DNA from: Dactylis glomerata | Lineage: Eukaryota > Streptophyta > Magnoliopsida > Poales > Poaceae | Reading direction: 5' to 3' | DNA length: 64,000 nucleotides | NCBI GenBank assembly: GCA_007115705.1 | Contig: QXEO01000464.1 | Span: 6,382,852-6,446,851, forward strand | Shown here: positions 22,251 through 33,500 of the stretch, piece by piece | How positions within the stretch are numbered: the first letter of the stretch is position 1 | How the letters are laid out: each line of letters starts with the position of its first letter | The notes under the pieces: model-generated | What the model saw: only the letters and a program-made list of their open reading frames with translations | Told to the model about the DNA's origin: nothing | Database searches by the model: none | Program-made: the position numbers and the translations under genes

Positions 22251-23778
22251 TGGATGCACTTAATATATATATGGGAATTTAAAAATTGCTAATAAAGCAC
22301 CTGATTTGCTTCGGGTGGCTGTACGCATTAGTCTAGAGGACCGGCACACGCTTGCTAATCAGGTGAGAACTGCCAGATTAATCTTCTATTCTCTCCGGCA
22401 CTATTACTTATTGCTCATTTTGATGGATCTAGTTAACTTTAGTGTCTAGAAATATATATAGAGAGAGACATGTATTAATTGTAAGAGGGAGTATTATAGT
22501 TTATTCAATTCTATTTATCAATCTAATATATACTATAAGAAATATGCAGATGTCTAATAGCGCCACTATGTTAATCCACATCATCTTAATTATTTTAACA
22601 ATTAGATCTAAAATTGATGACTACGATTTAATGAAAAATTGTTGATTACATAACCCGTGTAGTTCCATTTGATATGTAGAGGAGACGTGTCCATAGTTTC
22701 ATCTTAAACGTGGAGTCGAGTCGCAGATTCTTTTAATTGATTAGGTTTATATCTGAAACATATATATACATATATTTCCTTCTAGACGTGGACTCCCATA
22801 GCTGATCCGCCGTGCAAAGTTTTTTTTTCTTCTTTGTAGAGAAGACACGACCCCGAGAAACTGATGTACGCCAGCTTAGTTTCGTCCGTCCAACATAAAT
22901 AGATGCGTACGCTAGCTAGCTTATACCTAGCTAAAATGCTGAAACTTGCTTTCATGTGTGAAGATTTTCTATGATTTAAACTTACTACCTCCATTTCAAT
23001 GAATAAGGATTATATTTATTTTGATAAGTTTAACTATATAATTTTTTTACCCAAGGTTTTAGAAAAAATATTAACATGTACAATATGAAATCAGTATAGT
23101 TAGATACATCATGAAATAAATTTTCATTTGATATCTATATAATAATTTTTTTGTTTTTTATCTTCTAAAACTTATTTCACCGGCAATGGCCACTAGGTCA
23201 AAGGGGAAAGAGATATGAGATAAAGGGGAGTTTTTTTAATTTTTAGCTTGGGTTGATGAGTGGGTCTCAGTCCACGTAACAAATTAGCTCTGCCAAATGG
23301 AGCCCACTGGTCACAAATAGTGTCAATTCTTCGTTCAGTGTTTTTCCTGTGAAAAACATAAAAATATGTGGTAGAATTTTGTCCTGAAAACATAAAGTGA
23401 TGGTTTTTGGTAAATATGAGTTGAAGAAGTGGTGATTTTATGCTATTAACTTCTAGAGATTACATGCATGCAAGTCCTTATTTTGTAGTACTCCCTCCGA
23501 TTAAAAAAAATGTCAAATATGGATCCAAGGAAGTAGCTACTAGCACTCCAAATAACACATGCGCACATGTCCTATTTTTTCTTCTCAAGTAGCCCTCCGT
23601 CTCCATCATAGATCAGTGCCCCCTCCTTCGGCCGGCCTCACCGCCATCTGGATGGATAAGAATCATGATCTATGAGTATTTTTTTAATAAAGTAGTATTT
23701 TCATGGTTATTGTTTTAGTAGTCATCTTCTTTTTTATCTTTGTATTAATGGAGATAACATCGTCTACTGTACCTGATA
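22251..23778. other. AT-rich intergenic DNA with old MITE-like ends
   Basis: No gene seen. A Helitron-5'-like word (TCTAATATATACTATAAG near 22522, followed by TTAATCCACATCATC as at 13830) and degenerate Stowaway-like ends (ACTACCTCCATTTCAATG near 22984; TACTCCCTCCGATTAAAA near 23488) suggest fragments of old small elements. Confidence 0.4.
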
Positions 23779-24519
23779 TGTTGGAATAATGTTTAGCACT
23801 CTATTTGAGTCGGTTCGCTTGTCAGTTTGAGTTAGAGTCTTGAACGTCCAGGAAAGTGTTGTTTCGGAGTCCATTTGGTCTTAGAGTTGGTACGTGCATG
23901 TAGTACTAGTTAGAGTCTAATTTGGTTAGGTTTCGCAAACTGGGAAGGCGCGTGCTGGGCGACCTCCAGGGGCTCAAAACATCCCAGCCCCCAGGTCCGT
24001 AGGATGTATGATCAGGGCACGACCCCTCGGGTTCTCATCTTTGGTCTACCTAGTTCCGGTCTAAGAAGAAGCCCACTCGAAGAATATATGAAGTCCGCAA
24101 GGCCTAACATGCCGACTTGGAGTAGAAGATAAAAACTCTTTGTAAACCCTAACTGGCTGGATATATAAAGCCACCAAGGGGCATCCCTAGACAATATATA
24201 TTATTACATGTATACAACTCCGCCTACGGCGGCTCCCTGTAAACACCATATGTTCATATACTAGATTGCTAGCAGGATGTAGCGATCCTCCACCGAGAGG
24301 ACGTGAACCTGGGTAAACCTTCGTGTGCCCCATGTCGCTGTCGCGACCGCCGTCGAGTTTGTTGGATCCCTCTCCTCTCATGAATCGAAAGCCCTCAACC
24401 ATGGGAATTGTCGGGGTAGAACCTCGTCAATGTACGTGGACCAAGCTAACTATTACATATTCCCCGCCCTTGCTTTAGTGAAGCACAGACATATTAATTG
24501 CAGCAGAGAGACAATAGTT
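23779..24519 (+). repeat. Probable gypsy-type LTR fragment
   Basis: Starts TGTTGGAATAATG and shows LTR-like architecture: a TATATAAAG box at about 24162 and a long leader. The CCACCGAGAGGACGTGAACC motif near 24290 is reminiscent of grass gypsy LTR U5 regions. No coding. Interrupted at 24520 by the copia insertion; what follows at 35901 may be its continuation. Assignment is tentative. Confidence 0.35.
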
Positions 24520-24524
24520 GTTGG

Positions 24525-25567
24525 TGTTGAAATATTGGGCCTTTTCATATTAGCCCATAATAGATTTCAGAAATTCCTAGAAATCTCAAAGCCCATGTGT
24601 GTGAGCCCATTTGGAATGCAGCCCAAGTTGTTGGCTGTACAAAGGCAAGGGGTGGGAGCTAAGTTTAGTCCCACATGGAAAGTTGGGAGAGATGTATACC
24701 AACATATAAGGTGGGGTGTTGCACCACTTGGTAAGTGAGTGAGAAGAGAAGTGCCACACGCGCGCTCCTCCTCCTCCTCCTCACTCGTCTCGTCTCGTCT
24801 CGTCTCGACTCGTCACGACGCGCGCGCGCCGCGGTTTGCGGAATTAAGCCTCGGAGCCGAGCTTATCTTTTTGCTGCACAGGAAAACCGAGCGTTTGACC
24901 GAGTCCTTGACGGACGCGTCACAGCTAGCCGGTTCGGGTCGCTCCCGGATCGTGGGCTGCTGTAACCGACTCGGTCGTGTGACGTGGGCGTGGCCCACGT
25001 TGTCTAGGGTTTCTCCGCTGCGCCGCCTATATAAACTCTTGCCCGGCTACCGCCGCACACACCTGAAACCGATCTAGGGTTTTGCCACCTCTCGCTGCTT
25101 GCGCCGCCTCCGTAGTCTACTTCATCCCGAGCGCCGGCGTGCACCGGCGAACGGGAGAGCAGGTCTCCGGAACCACTCGCCTTTGCGATCCTGTATGGGA
25201 GAGGGCGAATTAGGTTTTTGGGAAGCGCTCTGCGCGACTGCTCAAGCTCTTCATCACGGGTCGTCGTCCTTCTAAGTCGGGCGGTGCAGCCTACCGCCGT
25301 CTTCATCGCCGTCTGCATCGACCGGTCTTCTCCAACGTTGTCATCAACAACGTTACTGCAACGACTACATCTGCAAACGAGCGGTACGAGCGGTCTACTG
25401 CAGTTTATCTGTTCATCATGTTCTGCGAGTACATGTTTTGCTACTACTTGTTTTCGTTCATCTTGCTATTTAGTACATCTAGTATGTTCGAGTTACTTGT
25501 GGTAGTAGCTGCTGTTGTCATGCTTATTCTAGAATTAATAATGGAAATTGTACCTAATTTTCCAACA
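24525..25567 (+). repeat. 5' LTR of the copia element
   Basis: 1043 bp, TGTTGAAATATTGGGCC...TTTTCCAACA. The core promoter is visible as CCTATATAAACTC (TATA at 25028-25034), giving a U3 of about 0.5 kb. A CTCGT-repeat tract near 24785-24815 differs in copy number from the 3' LTR. Confidence 0.95.
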
Positions 25568-25606
25568 ATCTAAAAACCTAATTGTAGGCAATTTCCTGAA
25601 TTATCA

Positions 25607-28600
25607 ATGGCTGGTTTTACCGATGCACTGAGACCGGATAAATTTACCGGTGTGCACTTTAAGAGGTGGCAGTACAAAGCTGAGCTTTGGCTGACCACGA
25701 TGAAAGTGTTCCAGATTAGTAAAGGCAAACCTGAAGGAACTATGTCTGAGGATGATCAGAAAAAGTTCGAGGAAGCCAATACTATCTTTGTGGGATGCAT
25801 TCTGAGCATTCTTGTTGACCGTCTGTGTGATGTGTTTATGCACATAAAAGACGGGAAAGAGCTCTGGGATGCACTGGACGCCAAGTTTGGTGCTGCAGAT
25901 GCTGGTAGTGAACTGTACATCATGGAGAGCTTTCATGATTTTAAGATGACTAAGGACCTTCCTGTGGTTCAACAAGCTCATGAGATACAGTGCATTGCCA
26001 AAGAGCTCAAACTCCTTAAGTGTGCCTTACCCGACAAGTTTGTGGCGGGTTGCATTATTGCTAAGTTGCCCCCTTCATGGAGAAACTTCGCCACAGCTCT
26101 CAAACACAAGAGACAGGAGATATCAGTTGAAAATCTGATAGCGTCACTTGATGTTGAGGAGAAGGCTCGTGCTAAGGACACTACTGAGAAAGGAGAGGGT
26201 CATGCTACTGCTACCTTTGTGCAGCAGAAAGGCAAATCCTCAGGCAAGAATAAAGGGAACTTCAAGCCCTCTTTCAACAAGCCTGTAAAGACTACAACCT
26301 TCAAGAAGAAGAAGACGAACAGGGACAGGAGTGATCTGACTTGTTTCACTTGTGAAGAGCCCGGCCACTTTTCCAAGGACTGCCCAGAACGCGCAGACCG
26401 CAGAGGGAAAAGGGTCAAGAATGTCAACGTCGTGACTGCTAGCAATACTGATGGGTATGGTAATCTATTTACTGTTCTTTTGGTATTTCAATCTCCCTCT
26501 TGGTGGATTGATACGTGTGCTAACGTTCATGTGTGTGCTGACATCTCTATGTTCACTTCTTATCAGGCCGCACGAGATTCCTCTGTCCTAATGGGCAATG
26601 GGTCACATGCCTCTGTTCGTGGTGTTGGCACGGTAGATCTGAAGTTCACTTTGGGGAAGATCGTGCAGCTGAGGAACGTGCAGCATGTCCCTTCTATGAA
26701 CAAGAATCTTGTTAGCGGTTCCCTTCTCTGCAGAGATGGGTTTAAGGTTGTTTTAGATTCGAATAAGGTAGTCATTTCCAAGCATGGACAATTTATTGGA
26801 AAAGGCTATGAGTGTGGAGGCTTGTTCCGCTTTTCACTTTCAGATTTCTGTAATAAATCCGTGAACCATATTTGTGGCGGTGTTAATGATGATACCAGTG
26901 TTTGGAATTCTCATTTATGTCACATTAATTTTGGTTTGATGTCTCGGTTATCCATCATGAGTTTAATTCCGAAATTCACTATTGCCAAAGGTTCTAAGTG
27001 CCATATTTGTGTGCAATCGAAGCAACCTCGTAAGCCTCATACGACGGCCGAGGAGAGAAACTTGGCACCTCTAGAACTCATACATTCTGATCTATGCGAG
27101 ATGAATGGTGTGTTGACAAAAGGTGAAAAGAGATATTTCATGACATTGATTGATGATGCGACTAGATTTTGCTATGTTTACTTGTTGCGAACTAAAGATG
27201 AAGCTTTAGACTACTTTAAAATTTATAAGGCCCAAGTTGAAAATCAACTAGAGAGAAAGATCAAGCGTCTGAGGTCGGATCGTGGTGGAGAGTATTTTCC
27301 TAAAATCTTTGACGAATTCTGTGAGGAACACGGTATTATTCATGAGAGGACGCCTCCCTACTCGCCCCAATCTAATGGGGTGGCCGAGAGGAAAAACCGC
27401 ATTCTGTCTGACTTGGTGAATTCCATGCTCGACACTGCTGGTTTATCAAAGGCATGGTGGGGGGAGGCTTTGTTGACTGCATGTCATGTCCTGAATAGAG
27501 TTTCTAACAAGAATAAAGATAAAACCCCTTATGAGGAGTGGGTTAGGAGAAAGCCATCACTTTCGTATTTGCGCACTTGGGGATACTTGGCGAAGGTCAA
27601 CATTCCCATCCCAAAGAAACGCAAACTCGGACCAAAGACTGTGGATTGCATCTTTCTAGGTTATGCTCAGCGGAGCATTGGCTATAGATTTTTAGTAGTT
27701 AAATCCGAGGTACCTGATATGTATGTTGACACTATAATGGAATCTCGTGATGCAACATTTTTTGAGAATATGTTTCCTATGAAAGATATGCATAGCACTG
27801 CTAGATTTTCTTCTGAGATAATTCCTGAATCTAGTGCATCTGATGATTATTTTGAGCGACCACATGAGAACGTTTTTGAGAACGTTCATGAGAAGGATGA
27901 CAATGAAGCTCCTACAAGGAGCAAGAGACGGAGGACTGCAAAGTCCTTCGGTGATGATTTCATTGTATACCTTGTGGATGATACTCCCAAGTCCATTGCT
28001 GAGGCATATGCATCATCAGATGCAGATGAATGGAAAGAAGCTATCCAAAATGAGATGGACTCGATTCTTTCTAATGGAACATGGGAATTATCAGAGCGCC
28101 CCCATGGCTGTAAGCCTGTAGGCTGCAAGTGGGTGTTCAAGAAGAAGCTAAGGCATGATGGTAATATTGAGAAGTACAAGGCGAGACTTGTAGCGAAAGG
28201 CTACACACAGAGAGAAGGCGAAGATTACTTTGACACCTATTCACCTGTCGCAAGACTAACCACCATTCGAGTACTACTTTCCATGGCTGCCTCCTATGGT
28301 CTTATCATTCATCAAATGGACGTAAAGACAGCTTTCCTTAATGGAGAGTTGGAAGAGGAAATCTATATGGATCAGCCTGATGGATTTGTGGTAAAAGGTG
28401 AAGAGACAAAGGTATGCAAGTTGCTAAAATCTTTATATGGCCTGAAACAAGCACCTAAGCAATGGCATGAGAAGTTTGACAGAACTTTAACTTCTGTTGG
28501 CTTTGTCGTTAATGAGGCTGACAAGTGCGTATACTATCACCATGGTGGGGGCGAAGGTGTTATATTGTGTTTGTACGTTGATGATATTCTCATCTTTGGT

Positions 28601-29536
28601 ACAAACATGAAAGTAATACATGAGGTCAAGTCTTTCTTGTCAAAGTGCTTTGATATGAAAGATCTGGGAGAAGCTGATGTGATCCTGAACATCAAGCTGA
28701 ATAAGAACGAGAGTGGGATTACTTTATCGCAATCCCACTATGTTGAGAAGATCTTGAGCCGGTTTGGCTTTATTTATGGCAAGTCTTCTCCAACACCTTA
28801 TGATCCCAGTGTGATATTACGTAAGAACAAGAACGAACCAACAGATCAACTGAGATATTCTCAGATCGTTGGTTCACTCATGTACTTAGCGAGCGCGACA
28901 AGACCTGACATCTCTTTTGCTGTGAGCAAGTTGAGTAGGTTCATGTCAAACCCGGGTATTGATCATTGGCATGCACTTGAAAGGGTCATGCGCTATCTAT
29001 GTGGTACAATGAGTTACGGGATCCACTATTCAGGGCACCCTGCTGTGCTTGAAGGATTTAGTGACGCAAATTGGATCTCTGATGTAGATGATATCAAAGC
29101 CACTAGTGGGTATGTGTTTACCTTTGGAGGTGGCGCCGTATCATGGAGATCATGTAGGCAAACCATATTGACGAGGTCAACTATGGAAGCAGAACTTACT
29201 GCTTTAGACACAGCCACTTTAGAGTCAGAATGGCTGCGTGAGCTCTTGATGGACTTGCCGGTGGTTGAAAAACCTGTGCCGGCCATCCTCTTGAATTGCG
29301 ACAACCAAACAGTTATTGTCAAAGTAAACAATTCTAAGGATAACGCGAAGTCATCAAGACACATTAAAAGACATTTGAAGTCTGTCAGTAAATTGCGAAA
29401 CTCCGGAGTAATAACTGTTGCGTATATTCAAATAGACAAAAACCTAGCAGATCCCTTTACCAAGGGACTATCACGCAATGTGATAGACAGTGCATCAAGG
29501 GAGATGGGTTTGAGACCCACAGATGTTATGCCATAG
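25607..29536 (+). CDS. Copia Gag-Pol polyprotein, 1309 aa, uninterrupted
   Basis: Polyprotein for element replication. Domains in order: Gag (UBN2-like, about residues 1-220); CCHC knuckle CFTCEEPGHFSKDC (about 247-260); protease with WWIDTCANVHVC, the catalytic motif at residues 302-304 reading D-T-C instead of D-T-G; integrase with an HHCC region (HLCHINF, CHIC) and D,D,E in HSDLC, RSDRGGEY and NGVAERKN; RT with WVFKKKLRHDG and LYVDDILIFG; RNase H with SDANW, STMEAELTAL and NCDNQT. The ATG at 25607 lies 39 bp after the LTR and opens the Gag domain, so the start is natural. Only the protease change is an obvious defect. Length is normal for a fused copia gag-pol. Confidence 0.96.
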   Translation: MAGFTDALRPDKFTGVHFKRWQYKAELWLTTMKVFQISKGKPEGTMSEDDQKKFEEANTIFVGCILSILVDRLCDVFMHIKDGKELWDALDAKFGAADAGSELYIMESFHDFKMTKDLPVVQQAHEIQCIAKELKLLKCALPDKFVAGCIIAKLPPSWRNFATALKHKRQEISVENLIASLDVEEKARAKDTTEKGEGHATATFVQQKGKSSGKNKGNFKPSFNKPVKTTTFKKKKTNRDRSDLTCFTCEEPGHFSKDCPERADRRGKRVKNVNVVTASNTDGYGNLFTVLLVFQSPSWWIDTCANVHVCADISMFTSYQAARDSSVLMGNGSHASVRGVGTVDLKFTLGKIVQLRNVQHVPSMNKNLVSGSLLCRDGFKVVLDSNKVVISKHGQFIGKGYECGGLFRFSLSDFCNKSVNHICGGVNDDTSVWNSHLCHINFGLMSRLSIMSLIPKFTIAKGSKCHICVQSKQPRKPHTTAEERNLAPLELIHSDLCEMNGVLTKGEKRYFMTLIDDATRFCYVYLLRTKDEALDYFKIYKAQVENQLERKIKRLRSDRGGEYFPKIFDEFCEEHGIIHERTPPYSPQSNGVAERKNRILSDLVNSMLDTAGLSKAWWGEALLTACHVLNRVSNKNKDKTPYEEWVRRKPSLSYLRTWGYLAKVNIPIPKKRKLGPKTVDCIFLGYAQRSIGYRFLVVKSEVPDMYVDTIMESRDATFFENMFPMKDMHSTARFSSEIIPESSASDDYFERPHENVFENVHEKDDNEAPTRSKRRRTAKSFGDDFIVYLVDDTPKSIAEAYASSDADEWKEAIQNEMDSILSNGTWELSERPHGCKPVGCKWVFKKKLRHDGNIEKYKARLVAKGYTQREGEDYFDTYSPVARLTTIRVLLSMAASYGLIIHQMDVKTAFLNGELEEEIYMDQPDGFVVKGEETKVCKLLKSLYGLKQAPKQWHEKFDRTLTSVGFVVNEADKCVYYHHGGGEGVILCLYVDDILIFGTNMKVIHEVKSFLSKCFDMKDLGEADVILNIKLNKNESGITLSQSHYVEKILSRFGFIYGKSSPTPYDPSVILRKNKNEPTDQLRYSQIVGSLMYLASATRPDISFAVSKLSRFMSNPGIDHWHALERVMRYLCGTMSYGIHYSGHPAVLEGFSDANWISDVDDIKATSGYVFTFGGGAVSWRSCRQTILTRSTMEAELTALDTATLESEWLRELLMDLPVVEKPVPAILLNCDNQTVIVKVNNSKDNAKSSRHIKRHLKSVSKLRNSGVITVAYIQIDKNLADPFTKGLSRNVIDSASREMGLRPTDVMP

Positions 29537-30078
29537 AGGTAACCCAACCTTTGTGATCGGAGATCCCGTGAATTAGGACCTGAGAAAACAAGCCAGTGGT
29601 TTAACCGAGGAGAGTATTCTATAACCCTCTCTATGTGAAGATGCAAAACTCTCAAAATCTGTAAGGCAGGTTGGCAACATGGCTTAATGTGTTTCTGTTG
29701 GCTATGATTAGCAAAGATGCTGTCCTACAGAGCATTCTTGAAAGAACACACCTATATGAGTCTGACTGTTAAACGTCGCAGTCTATGAGATTTGGGTGAT
29801 CTCTAGTAAACTCATGAAGAGACCATGGAGTACGACGCATATGCTCCAATCCACGGGGTAGGCTACTGGCAGCCATGTACTGGTTATGACTTTGAGTGAA
29901 ATCTTGACGCACAAAACTTGCAATTCAAGGCGTAGTCCGTTGTTCAAGTTGCTGATAGACGTAGCTTAAGGTTCTAGGCGGAAGTTCAACTTAACAGTCT
30001 CTGCTGAAACACTGGTATATAAACAAGTAGTGAGGTTTGGCAAATCTCTAAATGGGCATTTGAGATCTGGTGAGGGAT
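29537..30078 (+). other. Copia 3' untranslated region and polypurine tract
   Basis: No ORF. Ends with GATCTGGTGAGGGAT immediately before the 3' LTR TG at 30079; GGTGAGGGA is the likely plus-strand primer. Confidence 0.7.
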
Positions 30079-30566
30079 TGTTCAAATATTGGGCCTTTTC
30101 ATATTAGCCCATAATAGATTTCAGAAATTCCTAGAAATCTCAAAGCCCATATGTGTGAGCCCATTTGGAATGCAGCCCAAGTTGTTGGCTGCACAAAGGC
30201 AAGGGGTGGGAGCTAAGTTTAGTCCCACATGGAAAGTTGGGAGAGATGTATACCAACATATAAGGTGGGGTGTTGCACCACTTGGTAAGTGAGTGAGAAG
30301 AGAAGTGCCACACGCGCGCTCCTCCTCCTCCTCCTCGCTCGCTTGTCTCGTCTCGTCTTGACTCGTCACGACGCGCGCACGCGCACGCCGCGGTTTGCGG
30401 AATTGAGCCTCGGAGCCGAGCTTATCTTTTTGCTGCACAGGAAAACCGAGCGTTTGACCGAGTCCTTGACGGACGCGTCACAGCTAGCCGGTTCGGGTCG
30501 CTCCCGGATCGTGGGCTGCTGTAACCGACTCGGGCGTGCGACGTGGGCGTGGCCCACGTTGCCTAG

Positions 30567-33500
30567 TGTGACACCCCCGAATTTATAAAAAATTCAAAGT
30601 GCCCGTTATGTAATCCATCACAATCCCAGAATCATTGTTGTGATTTACATAACGTAGTTGATATCACAGTCATAGCTATTGATAGTAAATAAAGGGATTA
30701 CATAGGTGGTCGTACAGACCAAACCTGACAATACATCAATATGCAGCGGAATAACACTTTGGGTCCATATTGTCAAGCTTCAACCGCACAGGCAGAGCCG
30801 ACAGTAGGAAACGAGCCTAATTCGCAAAGTCGTCCACGATTCCTTCCTTCTTGACCTTTCTCCTTCAAGTCTGGCCAAGTTAATAGCCAGGGACAGAGCC
30901 ATGAGTACATTGCATGCACTCGCAAACCATCTTATAAATAAAAGAATAGAGAATGCATAGTTCATATAGTGGTCTAAGCTCTAGGTTCATTTGCATAAAG
31001 CAGAATTTCCTTTCAAAGATCTTTTATTTAAAATGGTATGAAAACATTTAGCTCTTAATAAATCTCTAGATGGAATCCCCCAAATGTCAATTCTTTTGTT
31101 CACCAAGTCACCTTCATGGTCATCGAAATTCATTGTCAAGTCACCTTTCTCAATCATTTTCAAAGTAAAACCTGATAACGGCCAAGTACAACCAATCCAA
31201 CCGTCCATGACCGCGGACGCGGCTATTCGAATAGTTTTACACTCTGCAGAGGTTGTACACTTTACCCACACCATCCGACTACTCATCGTGTGGGCAACTT
31301 CCCTGCATACCGTCATATGCCACGACAAGTAGCCGACCATAATGTTTCACCTGCCCGCCTTAGTATAAACAATACCGCCTAGAGATGTACCCCTCAACAC
31401 CGGAGTTCCAAGAAGCTGTCCAGAGTGTGCAAAGTTCCCAGCCGCTTGATCCTCCGGAATGCCACTAACCGAAATAGGGTCCTACCCCGGCAGTACATTT
31501 TCAATGAGGGCTCTTCGGCTTGTACCCCAACCACCTATGAAGAGGAGGACAAGGCGAAACTCGGCCACAGCCAAGGGTGCCCTGGAAAAGGAGTCCCTGG
31601 TCGGACTTCCATTTACATTTGTAGGGTCTACACTAAGGCGAAACAAACTACTCCACTAAGCCCTGTCCCATACCAGGATAATGTGGTCGTACTGTATGGT
31701 TGGTCCAGTATGGTACTTCACACATTTATCATTTTTGTCAAACCTTCATGTCACCTTCACCATGTCACCATTTTGTAAATAGTTTTCAAAGTCACCCTTG
31801 GGTAAGGTTGCCCATCTCCAAGGTTTGTATTTCAAAATCATCCTTGGGCAAGGTTGCCCCTTTCCAAGGTTTTCATTTCAAAATCTTCATGATCTCCATT
31901 GGGGTTCCCACCTAGTCATTTTCCATGAATGCCTTCAGCTCAAGCATGATCCTCATGAGGGCACAAGGATCTAGGTAGGTATATTGGATAGGCTTAGCTT
32001 GATGCTCTACTTAGCATCCACTAAGGAAAGGGTTTCTCAAAGGTAGGCTAGGTTTGATGCCCTTGATGTCATCCACAAAAAGAGTTGGATGCACTTGTCA
32101 AGAAAGACATCACTACTTATTTGCAACTTGGTAACAATTATTTTAGCATGCACTTTCATTTAAAAGCAAGTAAACATGCATTATAAAACTGGGTAATGGT
32201 ATGATCAAAAGATGGCTTGCCTGGCTTGGCAATGTCATAGGCTTCTTCATCTTCATCTCGGGTTGTGTAGTCTCCATCACCATGGCTTGGTTGACTTCGG
32301 GATCCATTCTCCTTACTCTCGTTGTCGTCTAATCGTCGAAAGTCAAATAAGCATACAATCACCACACAATTCACAAACAACACATACTCACTATAATAAG
32401 GATACTTGGGTAAGAGAAACGATCTAGGAAGTCTATGGAGAGTGGTTTCGAAGATCATTGAGTTTCGATGGATGAGATTATTGAGTGGTTGTATTTAAGT
32501 AGGGTTTATTTATTTTGGATGATGAAAATATCTCCTGCAAGTCCTTATTGACCAAGGTTCATATACTACTAGTATATATTCAGGATTATGGTTCAACTAA
32601 AGAGGATTCATAGGATTTGGAGTATTTTTCTTTTATTGAAGCCATTTCTAGTTTGCAATTATTTAGTAATCAAGTTTGAATCTAAAAGTACAATCTATTA
32701 ATCCTAGTTGAATTGGATCAAGGGTTATAGATCAATACTTAGATATGTGTTTTATCCTCAATGGATTTAGAAGATTTTTCAATTATGAAATGAGTGTATC
32801 AAATTCTATGATTGGAATGCTCATTTACTCCAAATAGTAAATAGCATTTGACATAAAAGGTTCCAATAAGGAATCTAATCTTATAAACAGATACACACGA
32901 CTAATTAAGGATTTTGAGAGTTGGAATCATATTTTTAGGAATTTTATTTGATTTGTTATGAATTTTGCAAGGTTGCAAAGCTCATGTTTTGTTATTTTTA
33001 CTAGATTTAATCCATACACTTAAACAGGTTCACACCACTTCCATTGGCTAGGTAATATTCTAAGCTTTCCAACAAGTATTTATTTGCTAGATTTGGATTC
33101 CTAAATCTCTCAGAATTTGAATTCGAAGTTGCAGCGATTTAAATAAATAACACGTAGTTCTCTCTAAAAAAAAGTAAAGTGGGCTAGCGTTTAAAACGGG
33201 CCAGCGACCCGTACTCGGGCCGGCCCAGTAGAGCGTCAGCTCGCGCGGGAAGGAGAAAGAAAAAAAAAAGAAAAACTGACCGCTGGGGCCCGGCTGTCGG
33301 AACTTAAACCGAACCGGTACGGGGAAGGTCTTCTTCCCCAGCCCGACGAACACAGCGGACGCTACTGGGAGGAGGACGGCGGCGCTAGGGGAGCTCTTCT
33401 CGGCCACCTCCCACAAGATCTGCGTCGGAAGAGGCTCGGGGGCACCGGGAACGGGCGATGGTCTGCGGGGATGTCGTCGCCGGCGAGCTCGACGGAGGAA

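Noticed and set aside
24735..25505. Ser/Arg-rich ORFs upstream of the copia gag-pol, repeated near 30289
   Set aside because: They are LTR leader readings, repeated in the 3' LTR.
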